From positions 1 to 7,952 of the forward strand of contig JAKSDN010000969.1 in NCBI GenBank assembly GCA_022360075.1: a stretch of 7,952 nt of DNA, read 5' to 3'. This DNA comes from Kiloniellales bacterium. Lineage in GTDB: Bacteria > Pseudomonadota > Alphaproteobacteria > Kiloniellales > JAKSDN01. A program made the translations under genes and the position numbers. Under the pieces are notes generated by a model. That model made no database searches. It had not been told where the DNA came from and saw nothing but the letters and a program-made list of their open reading frames with translations. Positions 1 to 7,952 of the stretch are shown in pieces (position 1 is the first letter of the stretch; the number at the start of each line of letters is the position of its first letter).

Positions 1-1675
<1,675 letters not shown>

Positions 1676-2037
1676 CGATATCGAAGTATGGGACGGGGTT
1701 AATCCTCTCGCGTCCAATATGTGCCATAGCCGCCGTAAAAGCGACCCCCCGTTCCGGCCGCTGCGGCCTTCCTGCCATGCGCCTGACATGGCTGGATTTC
1801 GACCGGCTCGATCGTTCGATTGCGACCTTTCGGACCGGCCGAAATGCGTCACTGATTCCACCGTCCGCGAATGAAGTGCTTCACAGCGTACGCAATGAAG
1901 GCAGCATGGCTGCGTCCGCCGCACGGGACTTTCAGGGGCGGGAGCCAGCGGCTAGAGTGCGGGCCCTCGGGTCCCGCCGTGCTGGGGGCGGGGGCTTTGA
2001 GAGGCGTGGGAAACGACAAGGGGCAAGGGGCGAAGGC
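1676..2037. other. Divergent uvrA-ssb intergenic region
   Basis: These 362 bases separate the divergent uvrA and ssb starts and should hold the promoters of both, but I cannot point to a convincing -35/-10 pair for either. A perfect 10-base palindrome, TCGATATCGA (1675-1684), abuts the uvrA start codon. An inverted repeat TTTCGG-N5-CCGAAA lies at 1828-1844, and GCAGC-ATG-GCTGC at 1901-1913. I searched by eye for the alphaproteobacterial SOS box GTTC-N7-GTTC (or GAAC-N7-GAAC) and found none. A plus-strand frame is open in phase with ssb from about 1777, but it has no recognisable protein content and is treated as non-coding. Confidence 0.7.
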
Positions 2038-2526
2038 ATGGCTGGCAGCGTCAACAAGGTGATCCTGGTCGGCAATCTCGGTCGCGATCCCGAGATCCGC
2101 TCGACTCAGGACGGCACCCGAGTCGCCAACCTCTCTCTGGCGACGTCGGAGAGCTGGCGCGACCGCAATACGGGCGAGCGCCGGGAGCGCACGGAATGGC
2201 ACCGGGTCGTCGTCTTCAACGACCGCCTGGTCGACGTGATCGAGCGCTTTCTGCGCAAGGGCTCGAAGATCTACATCGAAGGCCAGCTCCAAACCCGCAA
2301 ATGGACCGACCAGAACGGGCAGGACCGCTACACCACGGAAGTGGTGCTCCAGCGCTACCGCGGCGAGCTTACGATGCTGGATGGGCGCGGCGGCGGTGAA
2401 GGGGCGGGCGCCGGTCCGGTCGGCGCTCCTGCCGGCGGGGCGCAACGCAGCGGCGGCCTCGGTGGCGGGCCTGAGACCGGGGGCGCCGGTCCGACCGAGG
2501 ATCTCGACGACGAGATCCCCTTCTGA
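2038..2526 (+). CDS. ssb: Single-stranded DNA-binding protein
   Basis: SSB coats single-stranded DNA as a tetramer during replication, recombination and repair, and recruits partners through its C-terminal tip. The 162-residue product begins [19 protein letters not shown], has the OB fold over residues 5-110 (with [12 protein letters not shown] and TEWHRVVVF), and carries aromatic residues matching the E. coli DNA-stacking set: Trp40, Trp54, Phe60 and Trp89. A Gly/Ala/Pro-rich flexible linker (about 117-150) leads to the acidic tip DDEIPF, the interaction hook for RecO, PriA, Exo I and others. Length is normal (E. coli 178). The ATG at 2038 is preceded by AAGGGG at 2025-2030, well spaced; the frame stays open upstream, but homology starts exactly here. 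It lies head-to-head with uvrA, as in many proteobacteria. Confidence 0.98.
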   Translation: MAGSVNKVILVGNLGRDPEIRSTQDGTRVANLSLATSESWRDRNTGERRERTEWHRVVVFNDRLVDVIERFLRKGSKIYIEGQLQTRKWTDQNGQDRYTTEVVLQRYRGELTMLDGRGGGEGAGAGPVGAPAGGAQRSGGLGGGPETGGAGPTEDLDDEIPF

Positions 2527-2748
2527 CGGATGGGTCCCAGACTCCCGAAACGGGCCATCCGCTCGCGGATCCGAAGCAGGTGGGTCGTCGGCGCCTCAGC
2601 AAAGACACGGAATTTTAGCTGGCGGCTTGTTTGAATCGGGCGCCTACTGGCCCATCTTAGTCTACACGTCCTCGAAGAATGGGGCTTGGTGGCGGATACG
2701 CGTGGGTTTGCCGGGGGCTACGGCCGCCCGTTTTGCACAGGGATGGGT

Positions 2749-3405
2749 ATGATCGGACGCGTTGACACCTATGATTCGGCCTATCGATCGCTGGCCGGCC
2801 GTCTGTTCGCCGCGCTCTTGGTGAGCTTTCTGGCGAGTGGCGCGGCCCGGGCCGATGCCTCTCTCGACGGGGCGGCGTCTTACATACAGATGTTCGGCGA
2901 CCGCAGTATCGCCCTGCTCAGCGACGACGAGATCAAGCCGGCTGACCGCCGGCAGGGCTTTCGGGATCTGATTTCCGCCTACTTCGATCTCTCCGGCATC
3001 AGCCGTTTCGTGCTCGGCCGCCACTGGCGCCGGGCCACGGCCGACGAGCGTGACGAGTACCAGGAGCTCTTCGAGGCTTATGTGGTCGGCAGCGTGGATC
3101 GAAAGCTCTCGAGCTATGCGGGCGAGACCCTGACCATCGAGAAAGCCCGGCCCAAAGGGGAAGGCGGCGCCGTCGTGACCAGCCGGATTCTGCGCCCCGA
3201 GGGCAACCCGGTGCGCGTCGAATGGCGCCTGAGATACCGTGAAGATGCGTGGCAAATCATTGACATGGTGGTCGAGGGCGTGAGCCTGGCCCTGACCCAG
3301 CGCAACGAGTTCGATGCCGTGATCAAGCAAGGCGGTGGTCAGATCTCCTCCCTATTGCGCAAGCTCCGCGAGCAAACTGCCGGAAAAAACTCAACCGAAT
3401 CCTGA
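2749..3405 (+). CDS. mlaC: MlaC/Ttg2D-family periplasmic phospholipid-binding protein
   Basis: MlaC-family proteins (toluene-tolerance Ttg2D family) carry phospholipids across the periplasm between the outer-membrane MlaA complex and the inner-membrane MlaFEDB transporter. The 218-residue product has a signal peptide: arginines, hydrophobic LFAALLVSFLA (residues 19-29), then cleavage probably after ARA (33-35). The mature part shows family blocks such as FDLSGISRFVLGRHWR (79-94), a Glu-rich helix with ELFEAYVV, the SSYAGETL strand, TSRILRPEG, VRVEWRLRY, and the terminal DMVVEGVSLALTQRNEF. ATG 2749 is preferred because AGGG at 2739-2742 sits at proper distance; ATG 2743 would abut it, and an upstream candidate at 2686 would bury the signal peptide. 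No other mla genes are in the window, so it is an orphan in a DNA-metabolism cluster. The family is clear; which lipid or partner it serves is unknown. Confidence 0.9.
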   Translation: MIGRVDTYDSAYRSLAGRLFAALLVSFLASGAARADASLDGAASYIQMFGDRSIALLSDDEIKPADRRQGFRDLISAYFDLSGISRFVLGRHWRRATADERDEYQELFEAYVVGSVDRKLSSYAGETLTIEKARPKGEGGAVVTSRILRPEGNPVRVEWRLRYREDAWQIIDMVVEGVSLALTQRNEFDAVIKQGGGQISSLLRKLREQTAGKNSTES

Positions 3406-3450
3406 TGCGCCCGCGCCCGGCGAACACAGAGCGCGGGGCCGCGCGCCGGC

Positions 3451-3479
3451 TTGTTCGCACCTGCAAAATCCGCTATTCT
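3451..3479 (+). promoter_or_regulatory. Candidate sigma-70 promoter for gyrA
   Basis: TTGTTC at 3451-3456 and TATTCT at 3474-3479 are separated by exactly 17 bases, in a local AT-rich patch of a GC-rich region. Matches to TTGACA and TATAAT are 3/6 and 4/6. It lies between mlaC and gyrA and would give a gyrA leader of roughly 155-160 bases. The spacing and position support it; no transcript data are available to me. Confidence 0.45.
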
Positions 3480-3643
3480 ACAGACTCGATTCGTGGGTTC
3501 GGACGCCGCCTCGACACGCTCGCCTAAGTGTTTGGCAAAAAGGGGATGAACCCGCTCGCGTTCGACCTTCCGAACGTGGCAGACGGCGCCTGTGGCTGGC
3601 CTTCTCGGCTGGCCGCGCCAGGATCTTTTGACGGGACCCGTTT

Positions 3644-6451
3644 TTGACCACGCCGACCACGCCACCGTCCGACTTCGACATCACGCCCATCAATATCGAA
3701 GAGGAGATGAAGCGCTCCTACCTCGATTACGCCATGAGCGTGATCGTGGCGCGCGCCATCCCCGACGTCCGCGACGGCCTGAAGCCGGTGCATCGGCGCA
3801 TCCTCTACACCATGAAGGAGGAGGGCTACGACTGGAACCGGGCCTACCGCAAGTCGGCGCGCATCGTTGGCGACGTCATGGGCAAGTACCACCCCCACGG
3901 CGGCGAGGCGATCTACGACGCCATGGTGCGCATGGCCCAGGACTTTTCCATGCGCCTGCCCCTGGTCGATGGCCAGGGCAACTTCGGCTCGATGGACGGC
4001 GACCCGCCGGCGGCCATGCGCTACACCGAGGCCCGTTTGGACCGCGCGGCGAGCGACGGTCTGCTCGAGGATATCGAGCGCGACACGGTCGACTTCCAGC
4101 CGAACTACGACGAGACGACCAAAGAGCCGGTGGCGCTGCCGGCGCGCATCCCGAACCTCCTGGTCAACGGGGCCGGCGGCATCGCCGTCGGCATGGCGAC
4201 GAACATCCCGACCCACAATCTGGGCGAGGTGGTCGATGCCTGCTTGGCCTACGTCGACAATCCGGAGATTTCGATCGAGGGCTTGATGGAGCTCGTGCCG
4301 GGCCCTGATTTCCCGACCGGGGCGATCATCCTGGGGCGCGCCGGCATCCGCGAGGCCTACCATACGGGACGTGGCTCCGTCGTGATGCGCGGGCGCACGC
4401 ATGTCGAGCCGGCGCCGCGGGACCGCCAGGCGATCATCGTCACCGAGGTGCCCTACCAGGTGAACAAGGCCAGGATGATCGAGCGGATCGCCGAGGTCGT
4501 GCGCGACAAGACCATCGAGGGCATCGTCGACCTGCGCGACGAGAGCGACCGCCAGGGCCTGCGGGTGGTGATCGAGTGCCGGCGCGACGCGATGACCGAG
4601 ATCATCCTCAACCAGCTCTACCGCTACACGCCGCTGCAGACCTCCTTCGGCGTGAACATGCTGGCGCTGAACGGCGGCCGGCCGGAGCTGATGTCCTTGA
4701 AGCAGGTGATCGTCGCCTTCGTCGCTTTCCGCGAGGAGGTCATCACCCGCCGGACCATCTACGAGCTCGGCAAGGCGCGCGAGCGCGCGCATGTCCTGGT
4801 CGGCCTGGCGATCGCGGTCGCCAATATCGACGCGGTGATCGCGTTGATCCGCGCCGCGCCGAACCCGGACGTGGCGCGCGAAGGACTGATGGCGCGGGCC
4901 TGGCCGGCGCGCGAGGTCCAGCCTTTGATCGAGCTGATCGACGAGCCGGGCCGCGGCGTTGCCGAGGACGGCACCTACCGGCTCTCGGAGGCCCAGGCCC
5001 GGGCGATCCTCGAGCTGCGCCTGCAACGCCTGACCGGGCTCGAGCGTGAGAAAATCGGCGAGGAGATGCAAGGCCTCGCCAACAAGATCCGCGACTACCT
5101 GGAGGTCCTGGAATCGCGCGCCCGCCTGCTCGATATCCTGCGCGCCGAGTTGCTCGACGTGAAGGAGCGCTTCGGCACGCCGCGGCGCACCGAGATCCAG
5201 AACGTCGAGTTCGAGCACGACATCGAAGACCTTATCAAGCGCGAGGACATGGTCGTGACCGTGTCCCACAAGGGCTACGTCAAGCGCGTGCCGCTCAGCG
5301 CCTATCGCGCGCAGCGGCGCGGCGGCAAGGGCCGCGCCGGCATGTCGACCCGCGACGAGGACTTCGTCAGCCGGGTCTTCGTCTGCAACACCCACACGCC
5401 GGTGCTGTTCTTCTCCTCGCGCGGCATGGTCTACATGATGAAGGTCTACCGCCTGCCGCTCGGCTCGCCGCAGGCGCGCGGCAAGGCCCTGGTGAACCTC
5501 CTGCCGCTGTCCGAGGGCGAGACTATCACCACGACCATGCCGCTGCCCGAGGACGAGGCGGACTGGTCGGACATGGACGTGGTCTTCGCCACCTCCGCCG
5601 GCACCGTGCGCCGCAACCGCCTGTCCGACTTCACCAACATCAAGGCCAACGGCAAGATCGCCATGAAGCTGGAGGAGGGCGCGCGCCTGGTGAGCGTCCA
5701 GGTCTGCCAGGAGAACGACGACATCCTGCTGGCCAGCGCCGGCGGCAAGTGCATTCGCTTTTCGGTCGGCGACGTGCGAGTTTTTTCCGGCCGCAGCTCG
5801 ATCGGCGTGCGCGGCATCGCGCTCGGCAAGGGCGACGAGGTCATTTCCATGTCGATCCTGCACCGCGCCCGGCTCGAGACTACGGAGGAGCGCGACGCCT
5901 ATCTGCGCTACGCCAGCGCGCGGCGCCGCGCCGAGAACGCCGAGGAGAACGGCGTGCCCTGCGCGCCCGAGGAGGTCGGCGTCGAGCTGAGCGAGGCGCG
6001 CATCGCCGAGCTGGAGGCGGACGAGCAGTTCATCCTCTGCGTCGCCGACGACGGCCTGGGCAAGCGCACCTCGGCCTACGAGTACCGGGTGACCAATCGC
6101 GGCGGCAAGGGCATCGACAACATGGACCTGACGCGCGGCCGCGGCCGCGACGGGGTCGGTGTGGCCGCCGCCTTCCCGGTGGCGGCCGGCGACCAGCTCG
6201 TGCTGGTTACCGACGGCGGGCAGCTCATCCGCTGCCCGGTCGAGGACATCCGCATCGCCGGACGCACGACGCGCGGCGTCAAGCTGTTCGACGTGGCGGA
6301 GGACGAAAGGGTGGTTTCGGTCACCCGCCTACAGGAGGAAAACGGGGCCGACAGCGAAGGCGATCCGGAAGAGATCGCCGGCGGCTCGGATTCAGGCGAG
6401 AGAGGCAACGGCGGAGCAGGGGATACGCCGAGCCATGGGAACCAGGACTAA
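3644..6451 (+). CDS. gyrA: DNA gyrase subunit A
   Basis: GyrA is the breakage-reunion subunit of DNA gyrase (A2B2), which introduces negative supercoils using ATP hydrolysed by GyrB. The 935-residue product opens [20 protein letters not shown] and has the active-site pair Arg126-Tyr127 in AMRYTEARL; Tyr127 forms the phosphotyrosyl DNA link. The C-terminal beta-pinwheel begins near 530, with the GyrA box QRRGGKG at 557-563, essential for DNA wrapping, and a degenerate copy, NRGGKG, in a later blade. A charged insertion (about 745-794) and an acidic Gly-rich tail explain the length (E. coli 875). The start is TTG at 3644: an in-frame TGA at 3629-3631 excludes anything further upstream, and the next ATG (Met22) would remove the conserved N-terminus. 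At the quinolone-binding helix the sequence is [10 protein letters not shown], so Glu88 replaces E. coli Ser83. No gyrB is in view. Confidence 0.99.
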   Translation: MTTPTTPPSDFDITPINIEEEMKRSYLDYAMSVIVARAIPDVRDGLKPVHRRILYTMKEEGYDWNRAYRKSARIVGDVMGKYHPHGGEAIYDAMVRMAQDFSMRLPLVDGQGNFGSMDGDPPAAMRYTEARLDRAASDGLLEDIERDTVDFQPNYDETTKEPVALPARIPNLLVNGAGGIAVGMATNIPTHNLGEVVDACLAYVDNPEISIEGLMELVPGPDFPTGAIILGRAGIREAYHTGRGSVVMRGRTHVEPAPRDRQAIIVTEVPYQVNKARMIERIAEVVRDKTIEGIVDLRDESDRQGLRVVIECRRDAMTEIILNQLYRYTPLQTSFGVNMLALNGGRPELMSLKQVIVAFVAFREEVITRRTIYELGKARERAHVLVGLAIAVANIDAVIALIRAAPNPDVAREGLMARAWPAREVQPLIELIDEPGRGVAEDGTYRLSEAQARAILELRLQRLTGLEREKIGEEMQGLANKIRDYLEVLESRARLLDILRAELLDVKERFGTPRRTEIQNVEFEHDIEDLIKREDMVVTVSHKGYVKRVPLSAYRAQRRGGKGRAGMSTRDEDFVSRVFVCNTHTPVLFFSSRGMVYMMKVYRLPLGSPQARGKALVNLLPLSEGETITTTMPLPEDEADWSDMDVVFATSAGTVRRNRLSDFTNIKANGKIAMKLEEGARLVSVQVCQENDDILLASAGGKCIRFSVGDVRVFSGRSSIGVRGIALGKGDEVISMSILHRARLETTEERDAYLRYASARRRAENAEENGVPCAPEEVGVELSEARIAELEADEQFILCVADDGLGKRTSAYEYRVTNRGGKGIDNMDLTRGRGRDGVGVAAAFPVAAGDQLVLVTDGGQLIRCPVEDIRIAGRTTRGVKLFDVAEDERVVSVTRLQEENGADSEGDPEEIAGGSDSGERGNGGAGDTPSHGNQD

Positions 6452-6986
6452 GGACCGCGTCGGGGTCTATCCCGGCACCTTCGACCCGATTACCAAGGGT
6501 CACCAGGAGATCATCCGCCGGGCCACGCGGGTGGTCGATCACCTCTACATCGCCGTCGCGCGCAACGCCGGCAAGGGACCGCTGTTCTCGATCGACGAGC
6601 GGGTCGAGCTGGTGCGCGGCGATGTCGCCGAGCTCGAGACCAACGGCGCCCGCGTGGAGGTGCGGGCTTTCGACAACCTGCTGATCCACTTCGCCGAGGA
6701 AGTCGGCGCCAAGGTCATCGTGCGCGGCCTGCGCGCCGTCTCGGACTTCGAGTACGAGTTCCAGATGGCCTCGATGAACGCGCGCCTGGCACCCGATGTG
6801 GAGACCGTGTTCCTCACCGCCTCGGAGCGCCAGCAGTTCATCTCCTCGCGCTTCGTCAAGGAAATCGGCCAGCTTGGCGGCGACATCAGCTCCTTCGTCA
6901 GCCGCCGCGTCGCCGAGCGATTGAACGCCCGCTTCGGCCACAAGGCCGGCGAGGCTGAGAGGCTGCGCCGGGCTGGAGGCGAGTGA
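6435..6986 (+). CDS. coaD: Phosphopantetheine adenylyltransferase
   Basis: PPAT transfers AMP from ATP to 4'-phosphopantetheine, giving dephospho-CoA, the penultimate step of coenzyme A synthesis; it is a cytoplasmic hexamer. The 183-residue product contains the nucleotidyltransferase signature [12 protein letters not shown] (12-23), with Thr15 and His23 as the nucleotide-binding T/HxGH residues. Lys47 (in NAGKGPLF) corresponds to E. coli Lys42. It also contains [17 protein letters not shown] (96-112) and the second signature ISSRFVKEI (136-144). It is slightly longer than E. coli CoaD (159) through short N- and C-terminal tails. The ATG at 6435 lies inside gyrA and overlaps its end by 17 bases in another frame; AGGGGA at 6418-6423 is a somewhat distant Shine-Dalgarno. 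Co-transcription and translational coupling with gyrA are likely. All key residues are present. Confidence 0.97.
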   Translation: MGTRTKDRVGVYPGTFDPITKGHQEIIRRATRVVDHLYIAVARNAGKGPLFSIDERVELVRGDVAELETNGARVEVRAFDNLLIHFAEEVGAKVIVRGLRAVSDFEYEFQMASMNARLAPDVETVFLTASERQQFISSRFVKEIGQLGGDISSFVSRRVAERLNARFGHKAGEAERLRRAGGE

Positions 6987-7012
6987 ACGGGGGCGGTCTT
7001 CCGGCGAGTGGC

Positions 7013-7172
7013 TGCCTTCTTTGCGGCGCTCCGCGCCAGCCCTCACCCTGGCCCTCCCCCTCAAGGGGGCAGGGAACAAGAGTGCGATGGCAAAAAAAGC
7101 CTCCCCCTTTGAGGGGGAGGCCGGAGCGAAGCGAAGGGAGGGGGGCGTCCGCGAAGCGGACCAAAGAAAGCC
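7013..7172. repeat. Imperfect palindromic repeat, MITE-like, between coaD and the JAMM gene
   Basis: The two halves of this roughly 160-base stretch are inverted, degenerate copies of each other. The left end TGCCTTCTTTG (7013-7023) matches the reverse complement of the right end (7162-7172) at 9 of 11 bases. Each arm then has a small GC hairpin: GGCGC-TCC-GCGCC at 7025-7037 and GTCCGC-GAA-GCGGAC at 7147-7161. Each also has a larger C5/G5 hairpin: CCCTCCCCC-TCAA-GGGGG-C-AGGG at 7052-7074, and a perfect 9-bp stem at 7099-7121. A direct repeat GCCTTC occurs at 7014-7019 and 7170-7175 and could be a target duplication, although it overlaps the ends. No transposase is encoded. It resembles the short dispersed intergenic palindromes common in alphaproteobacteria; copy number cannot be judged here. 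Confidence 0.65.
7092..7121 (-). terminator. Rho-independent terminator for the minus-strand gene
   Basis: Read on the minus strand from 7121, a perfect 9-bp GC-rich stem (GCCTCCCCC pairing with GGGGGAGGC, loop TCAAA) is followed directly by seven T residues (7098-7092). This is a textbook intrinsic terminator placed 110 bases after the stop codon of the minus-strand gene at 7231. It has no T-tract in the plus direction, so it should not stop transcripts from coaD. Confidence 0.85.
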
Positions 7173-7230
7173 TTCCAATCCGAAAGCCCCGGGGCAAAGC
7201 AATGTCGAGCCCGCCCGCAACCCGCTCCCC

Positions 7231-7890
7231 TCAGCACTTCGTCTTCTTGTACGGCTTGTACCACTTGCTCGTGCCGACCTGGACGTCGGGCGAGGAGGGG
7301 CCGTCGGTGCGCCAGATGGTGCCAGTGGTGATCGCGTAGACGGGGATCCCGTGCTTGGCGGCGACGTCCTTGTCCCCGGTGGAGGGGCGCTCGCTCTTTG
7401 AGTTGGGGTGCGTGTGCCCGAGGCCGACCGTGCCCGAGGGAAGCGCGCCTTTCCAGGTTTCCTTGGCTTCCTCCCCGCTCCAGGGCCAGCGGACCAGCGA
7501 GTGGCCCGCGCCGGCGGAGACGATCCAGGACGCGCGCTCCCATTCCGTCGTGCCGTAGTTGGCGTCCTTCAGAAGGCAGAAGAACCCGGCCAGCACGGTC
7601 GGGTCGCTGGCGATCGGATCGGCCGGGGCTGCGGGCGCGGTGGCGGGCCCCGGAGCGCCGCCGCCAGACCCGGCGTGCACCGTGACGCGTTGGCGGTCCG
7701 CCTCCCTGCCCACCGCCGGGCCGGAGCCGGCACAGCGCGGACAGCCGCCACCGCAGGCACAGCGCCGGGTGTCGCCGCGCAAGGCCTTCTCTTGTCCGCT
7801 TGATGTCTTCACGAACGACCGCGTCGCCTTGCGCCCGCTGCGCCGCGGCCGGCGGCCGCGCCGGTCGAGCCAGCCTGAACGTGCACGCAT
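7231..7890 (-). CDS. Predicted JAMM/JAB metalloprotease-domain protein with Cys-rich, eCIS-like leader
   Basis: This 219-residue protein is not one I can name. Residues 1-43 are Arg-rich. CACGGGCPRC (44-53) is a four-cysteine, zinc-ribbon-like motif, followed by GREADR (61-66). Both recall the leader of DUF4157 (eCIS core domain) proteins, but the HExxH of that domain is absent. A Gly/Ala/Pro linker spans 73-91. The C-terminal domain (about 95-219) carries H159-x-H161-x8-S170-x2-D173, the JAMM zinc-site pattern, with Glu116 or Glu118 some 41-43 residues earlier, as expected for the catalytic glutamate. JAMM enzymes hydrolyse isopeptide or peptide bonds; related domains occur at the ends of polymorphic toxins. 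The tail is Lys-rich and ends in Cys. ATG 7890 has a strong AAGGGGG Shine-Dalgarno just upstream. There is no Sec signal. Convergent with coaD, it ends before the terminator at 7092-7121. A possible -10 (TATGGT, 7944-7939) lies at the window edge. The gene call is firm; the function is inferred. Confidence 0.78.
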   Translation of the reverse strand: MRARSGWLDRRGRRPRRSGRKATRSFVKTSSGQEKALRGDTRRCACGGGCPRCAGSGPAVGREADRQRVTVHAGSGGGAPGPATAPAAPADPIASDPTVLAGFFCLLKDANYGTTEWERASWIVSAGAGHSLVRWPWSGEEAKETWKGALPSGTVGLGHTHPNSKSERPSTGDKDVAAKHGIPVYAITTGTIWRTDGPSSPDVQVGTSKWYKPYKKTKC

Positions 7891-7952
7891 GATCTGCCCC
7901 CTTGTCAGGCGGTAGCCCGTCCCCTCTCTGGCTGCGGCACCATAGCAGGCCC

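Noticed and set aside
1777..2037. N-terminal extension of SSB from an upstream in-frame ATG
   Set aside because: The extra 87 residues have no family counterpart; SSB homology and a good Shine-Dalgarno both point to ATG 2038.
2528..2560. Possible terminator after ssb (GGATGG ... CCATCC with inner CCCG-AAA-CGGG)
   Set aside because: The stem has a ten-base one-sided bulge and no T-tract follows, so termination is not supported.
2626..2660. Promoter for mlaC from TTGTTT/TTGAAT boxes
   Set aside because: No acceptable -10 box lies at 16-18 bases from either; read-through from ssb remains possible.
3406..3450. GC-rich inverted repeat after mlaC as a terminator
   Set aside because: The stem needs a bulge and a 14-base loop and is not followed by a T-run.
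3524..5863. A very long antisense open frame (about 780 codons) opposite gyrA
   Set aside because: It mirrors gyrA codons in GC-rich DNA, has low-complexity Arg/His/Ala/Asp composition and no recognisable domain; gyrA itself is unmistakable.
7013..7172. CRISPR array or tRNA in the repeat region downstream of coaD
   Set aside because: There is only one pair of inverted arms, no evenly spaced direct repeats with spacers, and no cloverleaf.

Overview
This GC-rich window reads as a core chromosomal segment of an alphaproteobacterium, probably of Rhodospirillales type. The lineage call rests on three things: the divergent uvrA / ssb-gyrA-coaD neighbourhood familiar in that class, a Cys-to-Ser change in the first UvrA zinc motif that I recall from alphaproteobacterial UvrA, and a charged insertion in the GyrA C-terminal domain of the kind seen in alphaproteobacterial GyrA. 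It is an inference from sequence recall, not from a search.

Layout. On the minus strand, bases 1-1675 hold the N-terminal 558 codons of uvrA (excision repair damage sensor), which runs off the left edge. A 362-base divergent intergenic region follows. On the plus strand come ssb (2038-2526), an mlaC-type periplasmic phospholipid-binding protein (2749-3405), gyrA (3644-6451, TTG start, with a plausible sigma-70 promoter about 165 bases upstream) and coaD (6435-6986), which overlaps the end of gyrA by 17 bases. Bases 7013-7172 form an imperfect palindromic repeat about 160 bases long. Within it is a strong intrinsic terminator that works only on the minus strand. The last gene (7231-7890, minus strand) converges on coaD.

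How the genes work together. uvrA, ssb and gyrA are DNA repair, replication and topology genes. coaD makes dephospho-CoA and is probably translationally coupled to gyrA. mlaC is an envelope-lipid gene that looks out of place, with no other mla genes in view.

The accessory part is the right end. The 219-residue protein there has a Cys-rich CACGGGCPRC motif and a GREADR motif, like the leader of proteins carrying the eCIS-associated DUF4157 domain, but lacks that domain's HExxH. It then has a Pro/Ala/Gly linker and a C-terminal domain with a full JAMM/JAB metalloprotease signature (Glu116 or Glu118, H159-x-H161-x8-S170-x2-D173). This leader-linker-JAMM arrangement looks like a secreted effector or toxin and is the most novel item here. 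A second notable point is that GyrA has Gly-Glu where E. coli has Asp82-Ser83, the main quinolone-contact position.
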